Source of the DNA: Candidatus Sabulitectum silens
GTDB taxonomy: Bacteria; Fermentibacterota; Fermentibacteria; Fermentibacterales; JCC-6
Assembly: GCA_001875255.1 (NCBI GenBank)
Contig: MJAN01000007.1
Span: 1 to 64,000 of the forward strand
Reading direction: 5' to 3'
Length of the DNA stretch: 64,000 nucleotides
In this document: positions 38,395-49,289 of the stretch, one piece after another
Layout: each line of letters begins with the position of its first letter
Numbering within the stretch: the stretch's first letter is position 1
The notes under the pieces: model-generated
Told to the model about the DNA's origin: nothing
Databases searched by the model: none
Seen by the model: the letters and a program-made list of their open reading frames with translations, nothing else
Translations under genes and position numbers: made by a program

Positions 38395-39722
38395 TTGGAC
38401 GAACCCATAATCAGCGGCTCCGGTATCAGGGGCATTTTCGGCAGGAATTTCACCGTTCAGGATGCCTGCGGCTTCGCCGCGGCCTTCGGGGAACTCGTGG
38501 GCCCCGGCGGTGTGATCGTGGGCAGGATACCAGGAAGAGCGGCCCGCCGTGGAGGCGGCGGTATGCGCCGGTCTCATGGGTGTGGGCTGCACCCCTGTCC
38601 TCATAGGCATAGCACCCACGCCAACGATTCAGCTCGAGGCAATGGGAAAGGGTATCCGCGGCGGGATCGCCGTTACCAGCAGCCACAATCCCGGGGAATG
38701 GAACGCCCTGAAGCTCATCGGCCCCGACGGCGTTTTCCTCAGGGCCGGAGCCAGGGAAGAACTTGCCCGGCTCCTCGCCTCCCCCAGGAAATGGGTGGAT
38801 TACAGGGGTTCAGGCTGTTCTGAAACCCTTGAGGGGGCCATTGAACGCCATGTAGCGAGGGTCCTTTCCCTTCCCCTGGTGAGAAGGGAGGGCAGACCCC
38901 TCGGTGTGGTACTGGATGTAACCGGAGCCACCGGAGCCCTTTTGGGGCCGGCAATGATGGATGCTCTGGGGGTTCAGTGGGAAATGATAAATGCCGGTAT
39001 GACCCCGGAGGGAGACTTCCCCAGGGTGGCGGAGCAACCACCGAAAGCCTTTCCATGCTTGCAGAGGAAGTGGTCCGCAGGAAGGCGGACATCGGCTTTG
39101 GCTTTGACCCCGACGGCGACAGGCTGGCCCTGGTGGACAACAGGGGCAGGATCATTGGAGAGGAATACACCGCCGCACTGGCATTCGACCACGTACTCTC
39201 CCGCAGCCCGGGCCCGGCGGTGGTGAACCTTTCCACCTCGTGCCTTTCCGAGGATGCGGTCTCCAGGCACGGCTGCACACTGTACAGAAGTCCTGTGGGC
39301 GAAGTGAACGTTATAGAGGAAATGGAAAAAAGGGGCGCCGCAATAGGCGGCGAGGGCAACGGTGGTGTGATACACGAAGAGTGCCATCTGGGCCGGGACA
39401 GCGCGGTGGCCATGGCCTACGCAGTGTCCTATCTCAGGGATAACCCTGAAACCACCCTTGCGGACTGGGCGGACAGCTACCCCTCCTACATCAATATGAA
39501 GAAGAAGGTGGACTTCAACGGAAGCTTTGAGTGCCTTTCCGCTCTGCTCACCGATTCCATGGGCAAGCCCCACGACACACGGGACGGCCTCTGGTGGAAA
39601 CGGGAGGGCGGCTGGCTTCACATAAGGCCATCGGGCACCGAGCCCGTGGTGAGGTTCATAGCCGAGAACACCAGCCGTATCATCCTCGAAGGCGACTATG
39701 AAGTATTCAGAAAGGTTCTCAC

Positions 39723-39735
<13 letters not shown>
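38395..39735 (+). CDS. Phosphohexomutase (phosphoglucosamine/phosphomanno-mutase family), frameshifted
   Basis: About 447 residues joined, normal for GlmM/ManB. All four family motifs are present: TSSHNPGEWNALK (phospho-Ser loop), GFDPDGDRLAL (metal loop), GGEGNGGVIHEE (sugar loop) and IRPSGTEPVVRF (phosphate loop). GEGNGG with I-R-P-S-G-T-E-P fits phosphoglucosamine or phosphomannomutase activity, and the overlap with glmS (13 bases) favours GlcN-6-P to GlcN-1-P conversion. TTG 38395 has AAGGGG at seven bases. Frame changes lie near 38533 and 39040. Confidence 0.85.
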
Positions 39736-41557
<1,822 letters not shown>

Positions 41558-41590
41558 AATGACAATGTACGCTGTTCCCGGGCACAGTGA

Positions 41591-42505
41591 ATGGGGAATG
41601 AACTGAAGAAACTGCCGGAACTGATCCACTGGAGCGGCATAAAGGGTATTTTTCACACCCTGGGCAAGACCCTGGGCACCTTCTTCCATTCCATGTACGT
41701 GGAATGGAGCAGGGATGACATCTACTTCGGCGCAGCGGCCATTGCCTTCAACATAATGGTTACGCTGATTCCCCTGGCGGTTCTTATCTTCCAGCTGAGC
41801 GCCCTGGCGGTCACAGGAGACATTTCCATCAGGGAGGAGTTCATTAACTGGCTCACCGAGCTGAACCCCTTCGTTCCCGAATCTGTCATAGCCGACCTCG
41901 AGGGTGCGGTCCTCAGAAGCAGCTCCACGATAAGCATAATAGGTTTCGTAACTCTGCTGTGGCTTGTGAGTCGGCTGTTCGGAACCATCAGAACAGCCCT
42001 TGACAAAATATTCCAGGCCCCGGGTCGGCATGTTGTCTGGGGAAAGCTCTATGATTTCCTTCTGGCAATTCTTGTGGCGGTGTGTTTCGTTCTGGCGGCG
42101 GTTTTCAGCATAGCAGCGGGACTGGCGGCGGATTCACCGGTGGGGGAATTCCTTACCTCCGTTCCTGTTATAGGCCACGCCCTCAGCGGGTTTTTCGCCA
42201 GCGTACTCAGCGGCACCTTCACCTTCCTTGTGTTCTTCCTGCTCTACTGGGCAGCCCCCAACAAGACCATGTCCGTGAGGCTGTGTGCCATAACCGCGGT
42301 TCTGGCAATGGTACTTTCCACCGCGGGAACGAAGCTTTACATGTGGACGGTGAGCGCACCGGACTGGGGCGTGGTTTATGGTTCCTTCATAGGCATCATG
42401 GCCACTGTTTTCTGGCTGTATTGGCTTTGTGTGATCTTCATAGGGTCGGCGGAGGCCACGTCGGTGGCCCACAGAATGCGCCTCATGTCTAAACGGAGAA
42501 CTTGA
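41591..42505 (+). CDS. YihY/BrkB family inner-membrane protein
   Basis: Intact 304-residue polytopic protein of the YihY (formerly called ribonuclease BN) family, usual length ~290-320. Segments typical of the family: DDIYFGAAAIAFNIMVTLIPL near residue 45, WLVSRLFGTIRTALDKIF, and a C-terminal YGSFIGIMATVFWLYWLCVIFIGSAEA by parts (six transmembrane helices overall). Function is unknown; the old RNase BN claim was withdrawn. It ends in a 17-base overlap with the convergent YchF-like gene. Confidence 0.85.
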   Translation: MGNELKKLPELIHWSGIKGIFHTLGKTLGTFFHSMYVEWSRDDIYFGAAAIAFNIMVTLIPLAVLIFQLSALAVTGDISIREEFINWLTELNPFVPESVIADLEGAVLRSSSTISIIGFVTLLWLVSRLFGTIRTALDKIFQAPGRHVVWGKLYDFLLAILVAVCFVLAAVFSIAAGLAADSPVGEFLTSVPVIGHALSGFFASVLSGTFTFLVFFLLYWAAPNKTMSVRLCAITAVLAMVLSTAGTKLYMWTVSAPDWGVVYGSFIGIMATVFWLYWLCVIFIGSAEATSVAHRMRLMSKRRT

Positions 42506-43483
42506 TCTCCAGTATGTCTCCGTCCTGAACGGTGTAGTCCTTCCCCTGGAGGCCTATCTCACCGGTTTTCCTCAGTTCGGTCTCGTCCGGGGTTCTATGA
42601 AAGACCTCAAAGGGGATCACCTGTGCCCTTATGAACCCCCGGGCCAGGTCGGAGTGGATGGTTCCCGCGGCATCCAGAGCGGTGCTTCCCCTTTTTATGG
42701 GCCATGCCCGCACCTCGTCCCTTCCCATGGTCAGGAAGCTGATCAGGTCGAGCAGGGAATAGGCCTTTTCCAGAAGTCTGTCTATTCCCGGAGCGGAAAA
42801 GCCCATTGATTCCAGGTACTCGCCCCTTTCATCCGATGGGATATCGCAGAGTTCCAGCTCGAACCCGCTGTCGATCCCCAGGAAAACACCCCCGTGTTCC
42901 GCCACCACACCCTTTACCTCTTCCTCCGGGGAAACGCCTTCACCGGCTCTGTTGGAAACCACAAGAAGGGGCTTCAGGGATGCCAGTGCGTATGGGGAGA
43001 GCATATCGGCCTCCTGTTCCGTGAGGTCCATGAGCCGCAGGGGGGTCTCGTTCTCAAGGAGCTCGAGGGTCCTTTCCAGAAGCCGTGCTTCCGATGACTT
43101 CCCCCTGCTCTCCTTGCGAAGCCTCTCTATCCTCTTCTCGGCGATTGCGAAGTCGGATATCATCAGCTCCGATTCATTCTGAAGGAAGGCTTCCGTGAGG
43201 TTGCCCAGGGCATAGTTGTCCAGAACGAAGGCAAGGGCGGTGGCCTCCTTGAGCCTTCCCAGGTTCTTCGGGCTGAACGCCGGTGACGGGATGTCGGTGA
43301 AGGAAACGCTGGCCCTTACCACGCTGGCCGGCTGCCAGTGTTCCGTGAGGAAATCGACCCGGGGGTCGGGAACATGAACGGTGAGGGGTTTGCCGGTGTC
43401 CGCTTCCGGACTTCCCGCCAGGGCTCTGTACAAGTTGACCTTCCGCAGCCGGGCTGCCCGGCGAGTGCAATTTTCATGTTCAT
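42489..43483 (-). CDS. Divergent YchF/Obg-like P-loop protein with TGS-type C-terminus, frameshifted
   Basis: About 330 residues. The N-terminus reads MKIALAGQPGCGKVNLYRAL, a P-loop, after repairing one base near 43452. FTDIP occupies the switch region, but the DxxG of G3 and the NKxD of G4 are not recognisable (VVSNRAG sits at the G4 place). A helical coiled-coil insert (ERLRKESRGKSSEARLLERTLELL) is as in YchF, and the C-terminus RKTGEIGLQGKDYTVQDGDILEIKF is a clear TGS end. YchF proper is ~363 residues and ATP-selective. This looks like a separate, faster-evolving paralog. ATG 43483 or 43477; GGGGG upstream. Confidence 0.65.
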
Positions 43484-43533
43484 AACCCCCGGATGGAATA
43501 TTGTTTTACCGAGGCCTAATCTAAGTGATTCGG

Positions 43534-43938
43534 CTATTCGGTGAACACTCTTACCGTATCGCCGTCGGCGCTGTCCACATTCACCTCAAGTTCCCTGAGG
43601 GCCTCTATGAGTTCCTCGGTGGGAAGGTCTCTAAGGGTGGAGAGGTCTATTCCATGGTCTTTCACAGCGTCGGCGGCGTCTGCGGGCATCAGGGCGGACA
43701 GTTTGATCCCTGTCCTTATGAGGCTCATGGGAACCTTGACGTTCACCTTGTCGCCATCGGAGCTGTCAACCACCACCCGGAGGTATCGGGGCATCCCCTC
43801 GGTGGTTTCCACGGCTTCCCGTGAAGGAGTTTCCGACCTTTCGGAAACGTTAACCTTCTCCAGCAGGGCGGAGGCTTCGTCGGCGGTGATCTTGCCCTCG
43901 GCGAGCATTTCGAGGATCTTCATTCTTGAGTTGTTCAT
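43534..43938 (-). CDS. SHOCT-like domain protein
   Basis: Intact 134-residue protein. Residues 6-30 (MKILEMLAEGKITADEASALLEKV) form the short SHOCT-like helical hairpin found at the start of YvlB-type bacterial proteins, where it is linked to oligomerisation or DNA-related roles. The rest (VVVDSSDGDKVNVKVPMSLI, LREVNVDSADGDTVRV-like end) resembles the repeating strand motif S-x-D-G-D-x-V-x-V of the same group. It is the last gene of a three-gene operon with a membrane protein and a DUF2089 regulator; ATG 43938 has GGGAGC upstream. Confidence 0.7.
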   Translation of the reverse strand: MNNSRMKILEMLAEGKITADEASALLEKVNVSERSETPSREAVETTEGMPRYLRVVVDSSDGDKVNVKVPMSLIRTGIKLSALMPADAADAVKDHGIDLSTLRDLPTEELIEALRELEVNVDSADGDTVRVFTE

Positions 43939-43950
43939 TTTTCAGCTCCC

Positions 43951-44199
43951 TTACACGAATGAGAGATAGACGCCATGGTCATCTCTGCTGTTTACATCGA
44001 CCTTCAAACCATGAAGCGAAACGATGATCCACCAGGCCAGATGGGCGTTCCGCAGCAGTTTCCTTTGATCGGACCTGGGAAGGAACGGTGAGATCAGTAT
44101 GGCCAGGGGGACCAGGGGAATGAGAAGAAGCCACAGAAGGAACCAGGGGAGGGGGATGGGAACCTTACCGACCTTTACTATGAGAAAAAATGCAGGCAT
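43951..44199 (-). CDS. Small membrane protein
   Basis: An 82-residue protein with a strongly hydrophobic stretch (PLPWFLLWLLLIPLVPLAILI, residues ~16-37) and a second weaker one (LAWWIIVSLHGL), ending in a polar tail. I know no family name. ATG 44199 has GGAGG at seven bases and shares its first base with the stop of the upstream DUF2089 gene, so the two are translationally coupled. Probably partners the SHOCT-like protein at the membrane. Confidence 0.65.
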   Translation of the reverse strand: MPAFFLIVKVGKVPIPLPWFLLWLLLIPLVPLAILISPFLPRSDQRKLLRNAHLAWWIIVSLHGLKVDVNSRDDHGVYLSFV

Positions 44200-44546
44200 C
44201 ACAGGACCTCCAGAGCCTCTTTGACTGAGATCTCCCCCCGCTTGAGTTTCTCGAGGGTGGTTTCAGGCAGTGGGTTCATGCTCATTCCCCTGTTAAGCTT
44301 GTCCACCAGCTTTTCCAACCTGGCCCTGGCGGTGGGGTAGCTTACGCCAAGGGCTTCCTGGAGTTTCTTTATGGAACCGTAGCTTCTGATGAAAGCTATC
44401 CCCAGTGCAAGGTCCTCGGAGGACAGCCCCGCCAGGGGATCCATCTCGAAATGCCCTTCAAGGGAGAGGTCGCATACCCGGCAGTGGAGTTTTACCGGAA
44501 CCATGTTCCTTCCGCAAGAGGGGCACCTGATATCACCAATATTCAT
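44199..44546 (-). CDS. DUF2089 family zinc-ribbon/HTH regulator
   Basis: Intact 115-residue protein. An N-terminal zinc ribbon is given by CPSCGRN and C-R-V-C-D; the middle is helix-turn-helix-like (LALGIAFIRSYGSIKKLQEALGVSYPTARARLEKLV by parts), and the end ISVKEALEVL repeats the short helical motif seen in SHOCT-like proteins. This is the DUF2089 layout, usually a transcriptional regulator of its own operon. ATG 44546 has GGAGG at six bases; upstream ATGs are less well placed. Confidence 0.8.
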   Translation of the reverse strand: MNIGDIRCPSCGRNMVPVKLHCRVCDLSLEGHFEMDPLAGLSSEDLALGIAFIRSYGSIKKLQEALGVSYPTARARLEKLVDKLNRGMSMNPLPETTLEKLKRGEISVKEALEVL

Positions 44547-44568
44547 TCCAACCTCCATTTCGTTAATT

Positions 44569-44597
44569 GTAATATAAGAAAAAATTAAGAATGTCAA
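44569..44597 (-). promoter_or_regulatory. Strong sigma-70 promoter of the DUF2089 operon
   Basis: On the minus strand TTGACA (44597-44592), exactly 17 bases, then TATTAC (44574-44569); 22 bases further lies the ATG. It is the best -35/-10 pair in the window. Confidence 0.8.
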
Positions 44598-44710
44598 GGT
44601 TTGAATTGAGAAAATTCAGTCTGAGTTCCTTCGTCCCCTGTCATTGACCCGGCGGGGAAATTGTTGCCTATTTAACGTATAATGTTGGGGAAGGAACAAG
44701 GAGGGAATTA

Positions 44711-45973
44711 ATGGCTGTTGTTTCGGTGATTCTCGGTGGCGGCAGGGGTACAAGGCTCTTTCCTCTAACCCTCCACAGGAGCAAGCCGGCTGTGCCCATC
44801 GGCGGGAAGTACAGGCTCATAGACATACCCGTATCCAACTGTGTGAACAACGGAATAAGGAAGATACTGGTACTTACACAGTACAACAGCGAAAGCCTCA
44901 ACCGACATGTGGGCCAGACCTACAGGTTCGACAGGTTCTGCGACGGATTCGTATCCATACTGGCCGCGGAGCAGACCCCGGAGAACACCAGCTGGTTCCA
45001 GGGAACCGCCGACGCGGTGCGACAGGGTCTTGTTCACATCCTTGCCCAGTGTCCGGAGATGGTCCTTATCCTCTCCGGCGATCAGCTCTACCGCATGGAT
45101 TTTTCCAGGTTCATCAGGGACTTCATCGATTCTGGTGCTGATATCAGCATAGCCACGAAGCCGGTTACCCCAGGGGAAGCCCCGGGGCTGGGAATAATGC
45201 AGGTGAACACCGCGGGAAGGATCACCGGGTTCGTGGAAAAACCCTCACCGGAGCTTCTCCCCGGACTAACAAGCGACCAGAAGGGCATAAGCGAGGACAA
45301 ACCCTACCTGGGAAGCATGGGCATATACCTTTTCAAGCCGAAGGTGCTCAGGCGGATCCTCCTCGACGAGTACCGTGACAAGACCGATTTCGGCAAGGAG
45401 ATCATTCCCGGGGCCATCGGACGCTACCTGGTAACTTCATATCCCTTTGACGGATACTGGTCGGACATAGGCACCATCAGAAGCTTTTTCAGGGCCAACA
45501 TCGACATGGCCATGCCCGATCCCCCCTTCGATCTTTACACAAGGTTCGTGCCCCTCTACACCCGGGCCAGGTCCCTGCCCGGAGCCCGGCTTCGGAATTG
45601 CACCCTGGACAACGCCCTCATATGCGGCGCGTCGGACATAAGCGGCTCTTCAATACGGAATTCCGTGGTGGGCATAAGAAGCTACATAGGGGAGGGAAGC
45701 ACGGTCACCAACTCGATCCTGATGGGGGCCGACTTCTGGCGGGGGCATCAGAAGGATCTGGAAGAGGGCGGCTCCGGTGTTCCCACACTGGGGATAGGCA
45801 GGGGCTGTGTTATAAACAACGCCATACTCGACAAGAACGTCAGGATAGGAAACGACGTTAAACTGGTGAACGAAAGTGGTATAGAAACCATGGACGGAGA
45901 TGGCATCTACATCCGCGACGGGATAATAGTGATCCCAAAGGGGGTATCGGTTCCCGACGGAACAGTGGTTTAG
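44711..45973 (+). CDS. glgC: Glucose-1-phosphate adenylyltransferase
   Basis: Intact 420-residue protein. N-terminal [32 protein letters not shown] by parts ([29 protein letters not shown]) is unmistakable for ADP-glucose pyrophosphorylase; GDQLYRMD carries the metal Asp, FVEKP the sugar site, and the C-terminal part is a left-handed beta-helix ([14 protein letters not shown]…[13 protein letters not shown]). It makes ADP-glucose for glycogen. AAGGAGGG precedes ATG 44711; a TATAAT at 44678-44683 may be its -10 box. The stop overlaps a convergent gene. Confidence 0.95.
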   Translation: MAVVSVILGGGRGTRLFPLTLHRSKPAVPIGGKYRLIDIPVSNCVNNGIRKILVLTQYNSESLNRHVGQTYRFDRFCDGFVSILAAEQTPENTSWFQGTADAVRQGLVHILAQCPEMVLILSGDQLYRMDFSRFIRDFIDSGADISIATKPVTPGEAPGLGIMQVNTAGRITGFVEKPSPELLPGLTSDQKGISEDKPYLGSMGIYLFKPKVLRRILLDEYRDKTDFGKEIIPGAIGRYLVTSYPFDGYWSDIGTIRSFFRANIDMAMPDPPFDLYTRFVPLYTRARSLPGARLRNCTLDNALICGASDISGSSIRNSVVGIRSYIGEGSTVTNSILMGADFWRGHQKDLEEGGSGVPTLGIGRGCVINNAILDKNVRIGNDVKLVNESGIETMDGDGIYIRDGIIVIPKGVSVPDGTVV

Positions 45974-46275
45974 CCCTGTTCGTTCAGGGCCTCCAGAAGC
46001 CGTCTTACCAGTTCCTTTTCGTCGGGGATCTCATCGTAATCCAGTGTTACCGATGACATGGCGTCGATATAGGATCTGATGATGGAGGCCTTTGTGATTC
46101 GCTGCTGTCTGTTGCTCTTTGACCGGTTGGTTGAAATGGTCCTCACTATTCTGGTCAGCAATTCCTCCTGGTCGGGGGTTACCGGCACGGTGAGCCGCAC
46201 GGAAGGAGTGGATTGTTCCTCGATGTCCGTGATGCTGTTAACGAGACCCCTGGGCTTGTCGCTGTTAGCCATCAT
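45970..46275 (-). CDS. Small ribbon-helix-helix-like protein
   Basis: Intact ~101-residue protein. A basic/Gln-rich segment ([22 protein letters not shown]) after a strand-like [11 protein letters not shown] resembles the strand plus two helices of ribbon-helix-helix DNA-binding proteins; the C-terminus is acidic. No close family recognised. AGGAGG lies four bases from ATG 46275. It converges on glgC, overlapping by four bases, and diverges from the pilus operon, so it could regulate either. Confidence 0.5.
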   Translation of the reverse strand: MMANSDKPRGLVNSITDIEEQSTPSVRLTVPVTPDQEELLTRIVRTISTNRSKSNRQQRITKASIIRSYIDAMSSVTLDYDEIPDEKELVRRLLEALNEQG

Positions 46276-46360
46276 GATACCTCCTGTGAACCAAAGATAC
46301 ATTTTTTCAAAGGTGGCGTCAAGAGAAAATATGAAATTCATTACTTATGAAATTGGGGTA

Positions 46361-46389
46361 TTGACGCAGGGTTTGCATATCGCTAGGGT
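46361..46389 (+). promoter_or_regulatory. Candidate promoter of the type IV pilus operon
   Basis: TTGACG (46361-46366), 17-base spacer, TAGGGT (46384-46389), about 98 bases before pilM. The -35 is good, the -10 weak. The 212-base region also holds the promoter of the divergent small gene. Confidence 0.35.
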
Positions 46390-46487
46390 ATTAGCACAGT
46401 TAGAATAAATGGGTCCTTTATTTGGGACTGACCGGATTCCGGAGGTGATCTGATGATGTTTCGGAGTCGATTGCAGGGAGGGGAGAC

Positions 46488-48163
46488 ATGCTGATCTTTG
46501 GTGGGTCAGGAAAGTCATCCGTCGGCCTTGATATTGGTAGTCACTCGATTAAGGTTGTAGAGCTGGCCCGTTCAGGTAAGGGCCTGAAGCTAAGCAAATA
46601 CGCCGTTGTCGAACTGACACCTGGAACAGTGGTTGACGGAGAGGTTGTCAACAGGGATCATCTTGTGGAATCCATCAGGGATGCCCTGGCAAAGGCTGGT
46701 ATAAAGACCAGAACGGTCAGTTCGGCCGTTTCCGGAAGAAGCGTTATAGTCAGAAGAATTCCCATGGAGAAAATGACCGAGGCACAGGCCAGGCAGGCCA
46801 TCCACTGGGAAGCCGAGCAGCACATACCCTTCAGGGTGGACGAAGTCAGCATCGACTTCAAGATACTGAATGAGGAATCCGCTCCGGGGCAGATGGAAGT
46901 GCTGCTGGTGGCGGCGAAGAAGGAGGTCATTCATCTTCACCGGGGCCTCATTCAGGGGGCCGGTATCAGGACCTCCGCCGTTGACCTTGAACAGTTCGCC
47001 CTGCTCAGGGCGTACCAGAACTCCTACAATCCCCCGGAGGACCAGTGCGTTACGATCCTCAACGTGGGTTCCGACAACACGAACCTGGTGATAGTCAAAG
47101 GCGGTGTACCGAGCTTCAACCGCGACCTCGCCCTGGGAGGCGGCAGGTTCGTTGAGGCCATACAGAGATCCCTGGGTCTCGACTACACCACCGCCGAGGC
47201 GGTCCTCAGGGGCAACCTCCCGGAGGGTGTCTCCGAGATCGATGTAAGGAACGCTGTGAGCAGCGTTCTGGAAGAGCTCTCAACCAGCGTGCGCAGGTCC
47301 TTCATCAGCTTCCAGGCCTCAGGCGAGAGCAGCCGGATAGACAAAATGCTCATAAGCGGTGGCTGCTCCCTCATGGCGGGTCTCTCGGAGACCCTCAGCG
47401 AACATCACGGGCTGCCGGTTGAGAATTTCGATGTTCTGGGAGACATGCAGATAGACGGCACCCTGGCGGTGGACGACAGCGAGAGAAAGAGCATAGAAGC
47501 GGTTATCGCCGTGGCGGTGGGCCTTGCCCTGAAAGCCTGGAGCCCGGCGATCTCGACATCGACATACTGCCACCCGAGGAGAAAATAAAGAAGTCACGAA
47601 GGGCGGCAAGCGCCTCACCGGTAATGACGGTACTCAGCTGGGCACCATTAGCCCTCATCGTGGTGGGTGTGATAGTTCTTTTCATCCACTACGGCGGGCT
47701 TACCAGCCACCGGGACCAGCTCGACAGGGAGATATCCGAGAAAACAGCGGAGATCCAGAGCATGCAGCAGCAGGTCTCAAGACAGCAGGAGCTGAACGCG
47801 CTGGAGGCCCAGCTCAATGCCAAGCGGGCGGCGGTGAACAGCCTTTCGGTGCGTCAGAAAAGCACTGTCTACATCCTTGAGTACCTGGTGAGGGCCCTCT
47901 ATCCGGAGCAGACAGAGTTCGCCGAGGAAGCCGGAAAGACCATCTATCTCACCGAGCTTTCCCTGGGCGAGGGAACCATGCACATATCGGGCATAGCAAG
48001 GACATGGGGCGACATCGTCGCCTTCCAGACAAGGCTTGAGGAAACGATGCCCGACGGGAACAACCCGCTCTTCCTTCTTCAGGACTATGGACAGAACTAT
48101 AACGTGGCACCGGTTATCGACGCCGCAGGGGCGAGACGCGGTATCAATTCAGCACAGAAATAG
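46488..48163 (+). CDS. pilM: Type IV pilus assembly PilM, apparently fused to PilN, frameshifted at the join
   Basis: Residues ~1-355 are an actin-like PilM: SSVGLDIGSHSIKVVEL, VSGRSVIVRRIP, HWEAEQHIPF, LNVGSDNTNLVIV, and ISGGCSLMAGL. The next frame continues without a start codon or ribosome site through LDIDILPPEEK (the PilN N-terminal motif that binds PilM), a basic stretch, one membrane helix (LALIVVGVIVLFIHY) and a PilN ferredoxin-like periplasmic domain to 48163. One C missing in AGCCCGG near 47548 would make a single ~558-residue protein, the architecture of GspL. If not fused, pilN would need ATG 47624, which lacks an SD and the ILPPE motif. GGAGGGG precedes ATG 46488. Confidence 0.8.
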
Positions 48164-48227
48164 GCGTGAACACCGCTTCACTTGAACCGCTTGTCGGCGA
48201 TTACGCCGGAATCTGATAGGGGGTATC

Positions 48228-48668
48228 ATGAAAAAGACGATACTTGCACTGGTCGCATTGAGCACGCTGGCGGCACTGAGCGGTTGCGACCCGTTCGGTT
48301 CGGAGAAGACCATGTCGTACATAACCGGCACCATCTACACCGATCCGGCAATGACCATCCCCGCCGAGGGGGTGGGTGTGGAGCTGGTGGTTGATCCGGA
48401 CAGCTCCGTATTCTATTCCCAGACCGTTTTTACCAACTCAGCGGGTAACTTCTTCATGGAGATCCAGTTCTACCCGGAGCTTCCCGACGAGGAAACCGGC
48501 TCGGGTTACACCCTTCCCACCCAGGGAAAAGCCGGTCTCACCGCCCACTACGATGGAGCCATCTATGTTTACAGGACCCTCGACGAAGGCTTCATGCTCT
48601 CCGCCGGTGATACCCTCTCGGTATGGCCGGTGTCTCTGTCTTCCTTCGGCAAGGGCGGTTCCCGATGA
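48228..48668 (+). CDS. Lipoprotein within the pilus operon
   Basis: Intact 146-residue protein. A signal sequence ends in ALSGC, a good lipobox (Cys ~20). The mature part has beta-sandwich character (YITGTIYTDPAMTIPAEGVGVELV, FTNSAGNFFMEIQF), like carboxypeptidase-regulatory or transthyretin-like folds. It lies between pilN and pilO where no gene is usual. No SD problem: GGGGG precedes ATG 48228. Possibly a pilotin-like or alignment accessory; that is conjecture. Confidence 0.6.
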   Translation: MKKTILALVALSTLAALSGCDPFGSEKTMSYITGTIYTDPAMTIPAEGVGVELVVDPDSSVFYSQTVFTNSAGNFFMEIQFYPELPDEETGSGYTLPTQGKAGLTAHYDGAIYVYRTLDEGFMLSAGDTLSVWPVSLSSFGKGGSR

Positions 48669-48710
48669 AAATGGGAAATAACGAAACGGAACCCGGAAAG
48701 GAGGCTGAAA

Positions 48711-49268
48711 TTGGCTGTTGATTTTCGGGATCCCCGTCTTCTCAGGTTCATAGTGGGAATCATCCTGCTGGCGGCCCTGGTTTTCAGTTACTTCAACTTT
48801 TTCGCATCCGGCGTGAACGCCGAGATCGAAGAGAGGGAGCAAACCCTCGACGCGAAGGAAATGGAACTAAGGAACCTCCAGGGGCAGAGCACCGACGACC
48901 TGGCAATGATGGGGCAGAGGATAGAGATGTACAACCAGGAGCTGGAGGAACTCGACAGGTTCCTTCCATCCCAGTACAGCCAGGAAGATGTTTTCACCAT
49001 GCTCACCGACTACGCCGCCGCAAGCGGCCTGCAGATCATCACACTGGTACCCATGGCCCCGGCCACCGAAGGCGAGTACAACATCTATAACTGGCAGCTA
49101 ACCATGACCGGAAGGTTCCACAGGCTGGGGGTTTTCTTTGACCAGCTCACCCAGCAGCCCATGATGAGCTCAGTGAGCAACCTTCAGGTCCATCAGCTGA
49201 AGGCAGCCGAGGGCAAATTCGACAACATTGAGACAACATTCACATTCTCGGCCTATGTTGAGCCGTAA
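48711..49268 (+). CDS. pilO: Type IV pilus assembly protein PilO
   Basis: Intact 185-residue protein: one membrane helix (FIVGIILLAALVFSYFNFF), a coiled coil (AEIEEREQTLDAKEMELRNL) and a ferredoxin-like periplasmic domain (FLPSQYSQEDVFTMLTDYAAASGLQI, LTMTGRFHRLGVFFDQLTQQP). This is PilO, which pairs with PilN in the inner-membrane alignment platform. TTG 48711 follows AAGGAGG; an ATG alternative is not available nearby. A 21-base gap precedes pilP. Confidence 0.85.
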   Translation: MAVDFRDPRLLRFIVGIILLAALVFSYFNFFASGVNAEIEEREQTLDAKEMELRNLQGQSTDDLAMMGQRIEMYNQELEELDRFLPSQYSQEDVFTMLTDYAAASGLQIITLVPMAPATEGEYNIYNWQLTMTGRFHRLGVFFDQLTQQPMMSSVSNLQVHQLKAAEGKFDNIETTFTFSAYVEP

Positions 49269-49289
49269 AGAGGAAGGAGGGTTGAACAG

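Noticed and set aside
46356-46378. Sigma-54 promoter upstream of pilM
   Set aside because: TTGCA is present at the -12 position but the -24 GG is missing (GA), so the match is too weak despite rpoN being encoded nearby.
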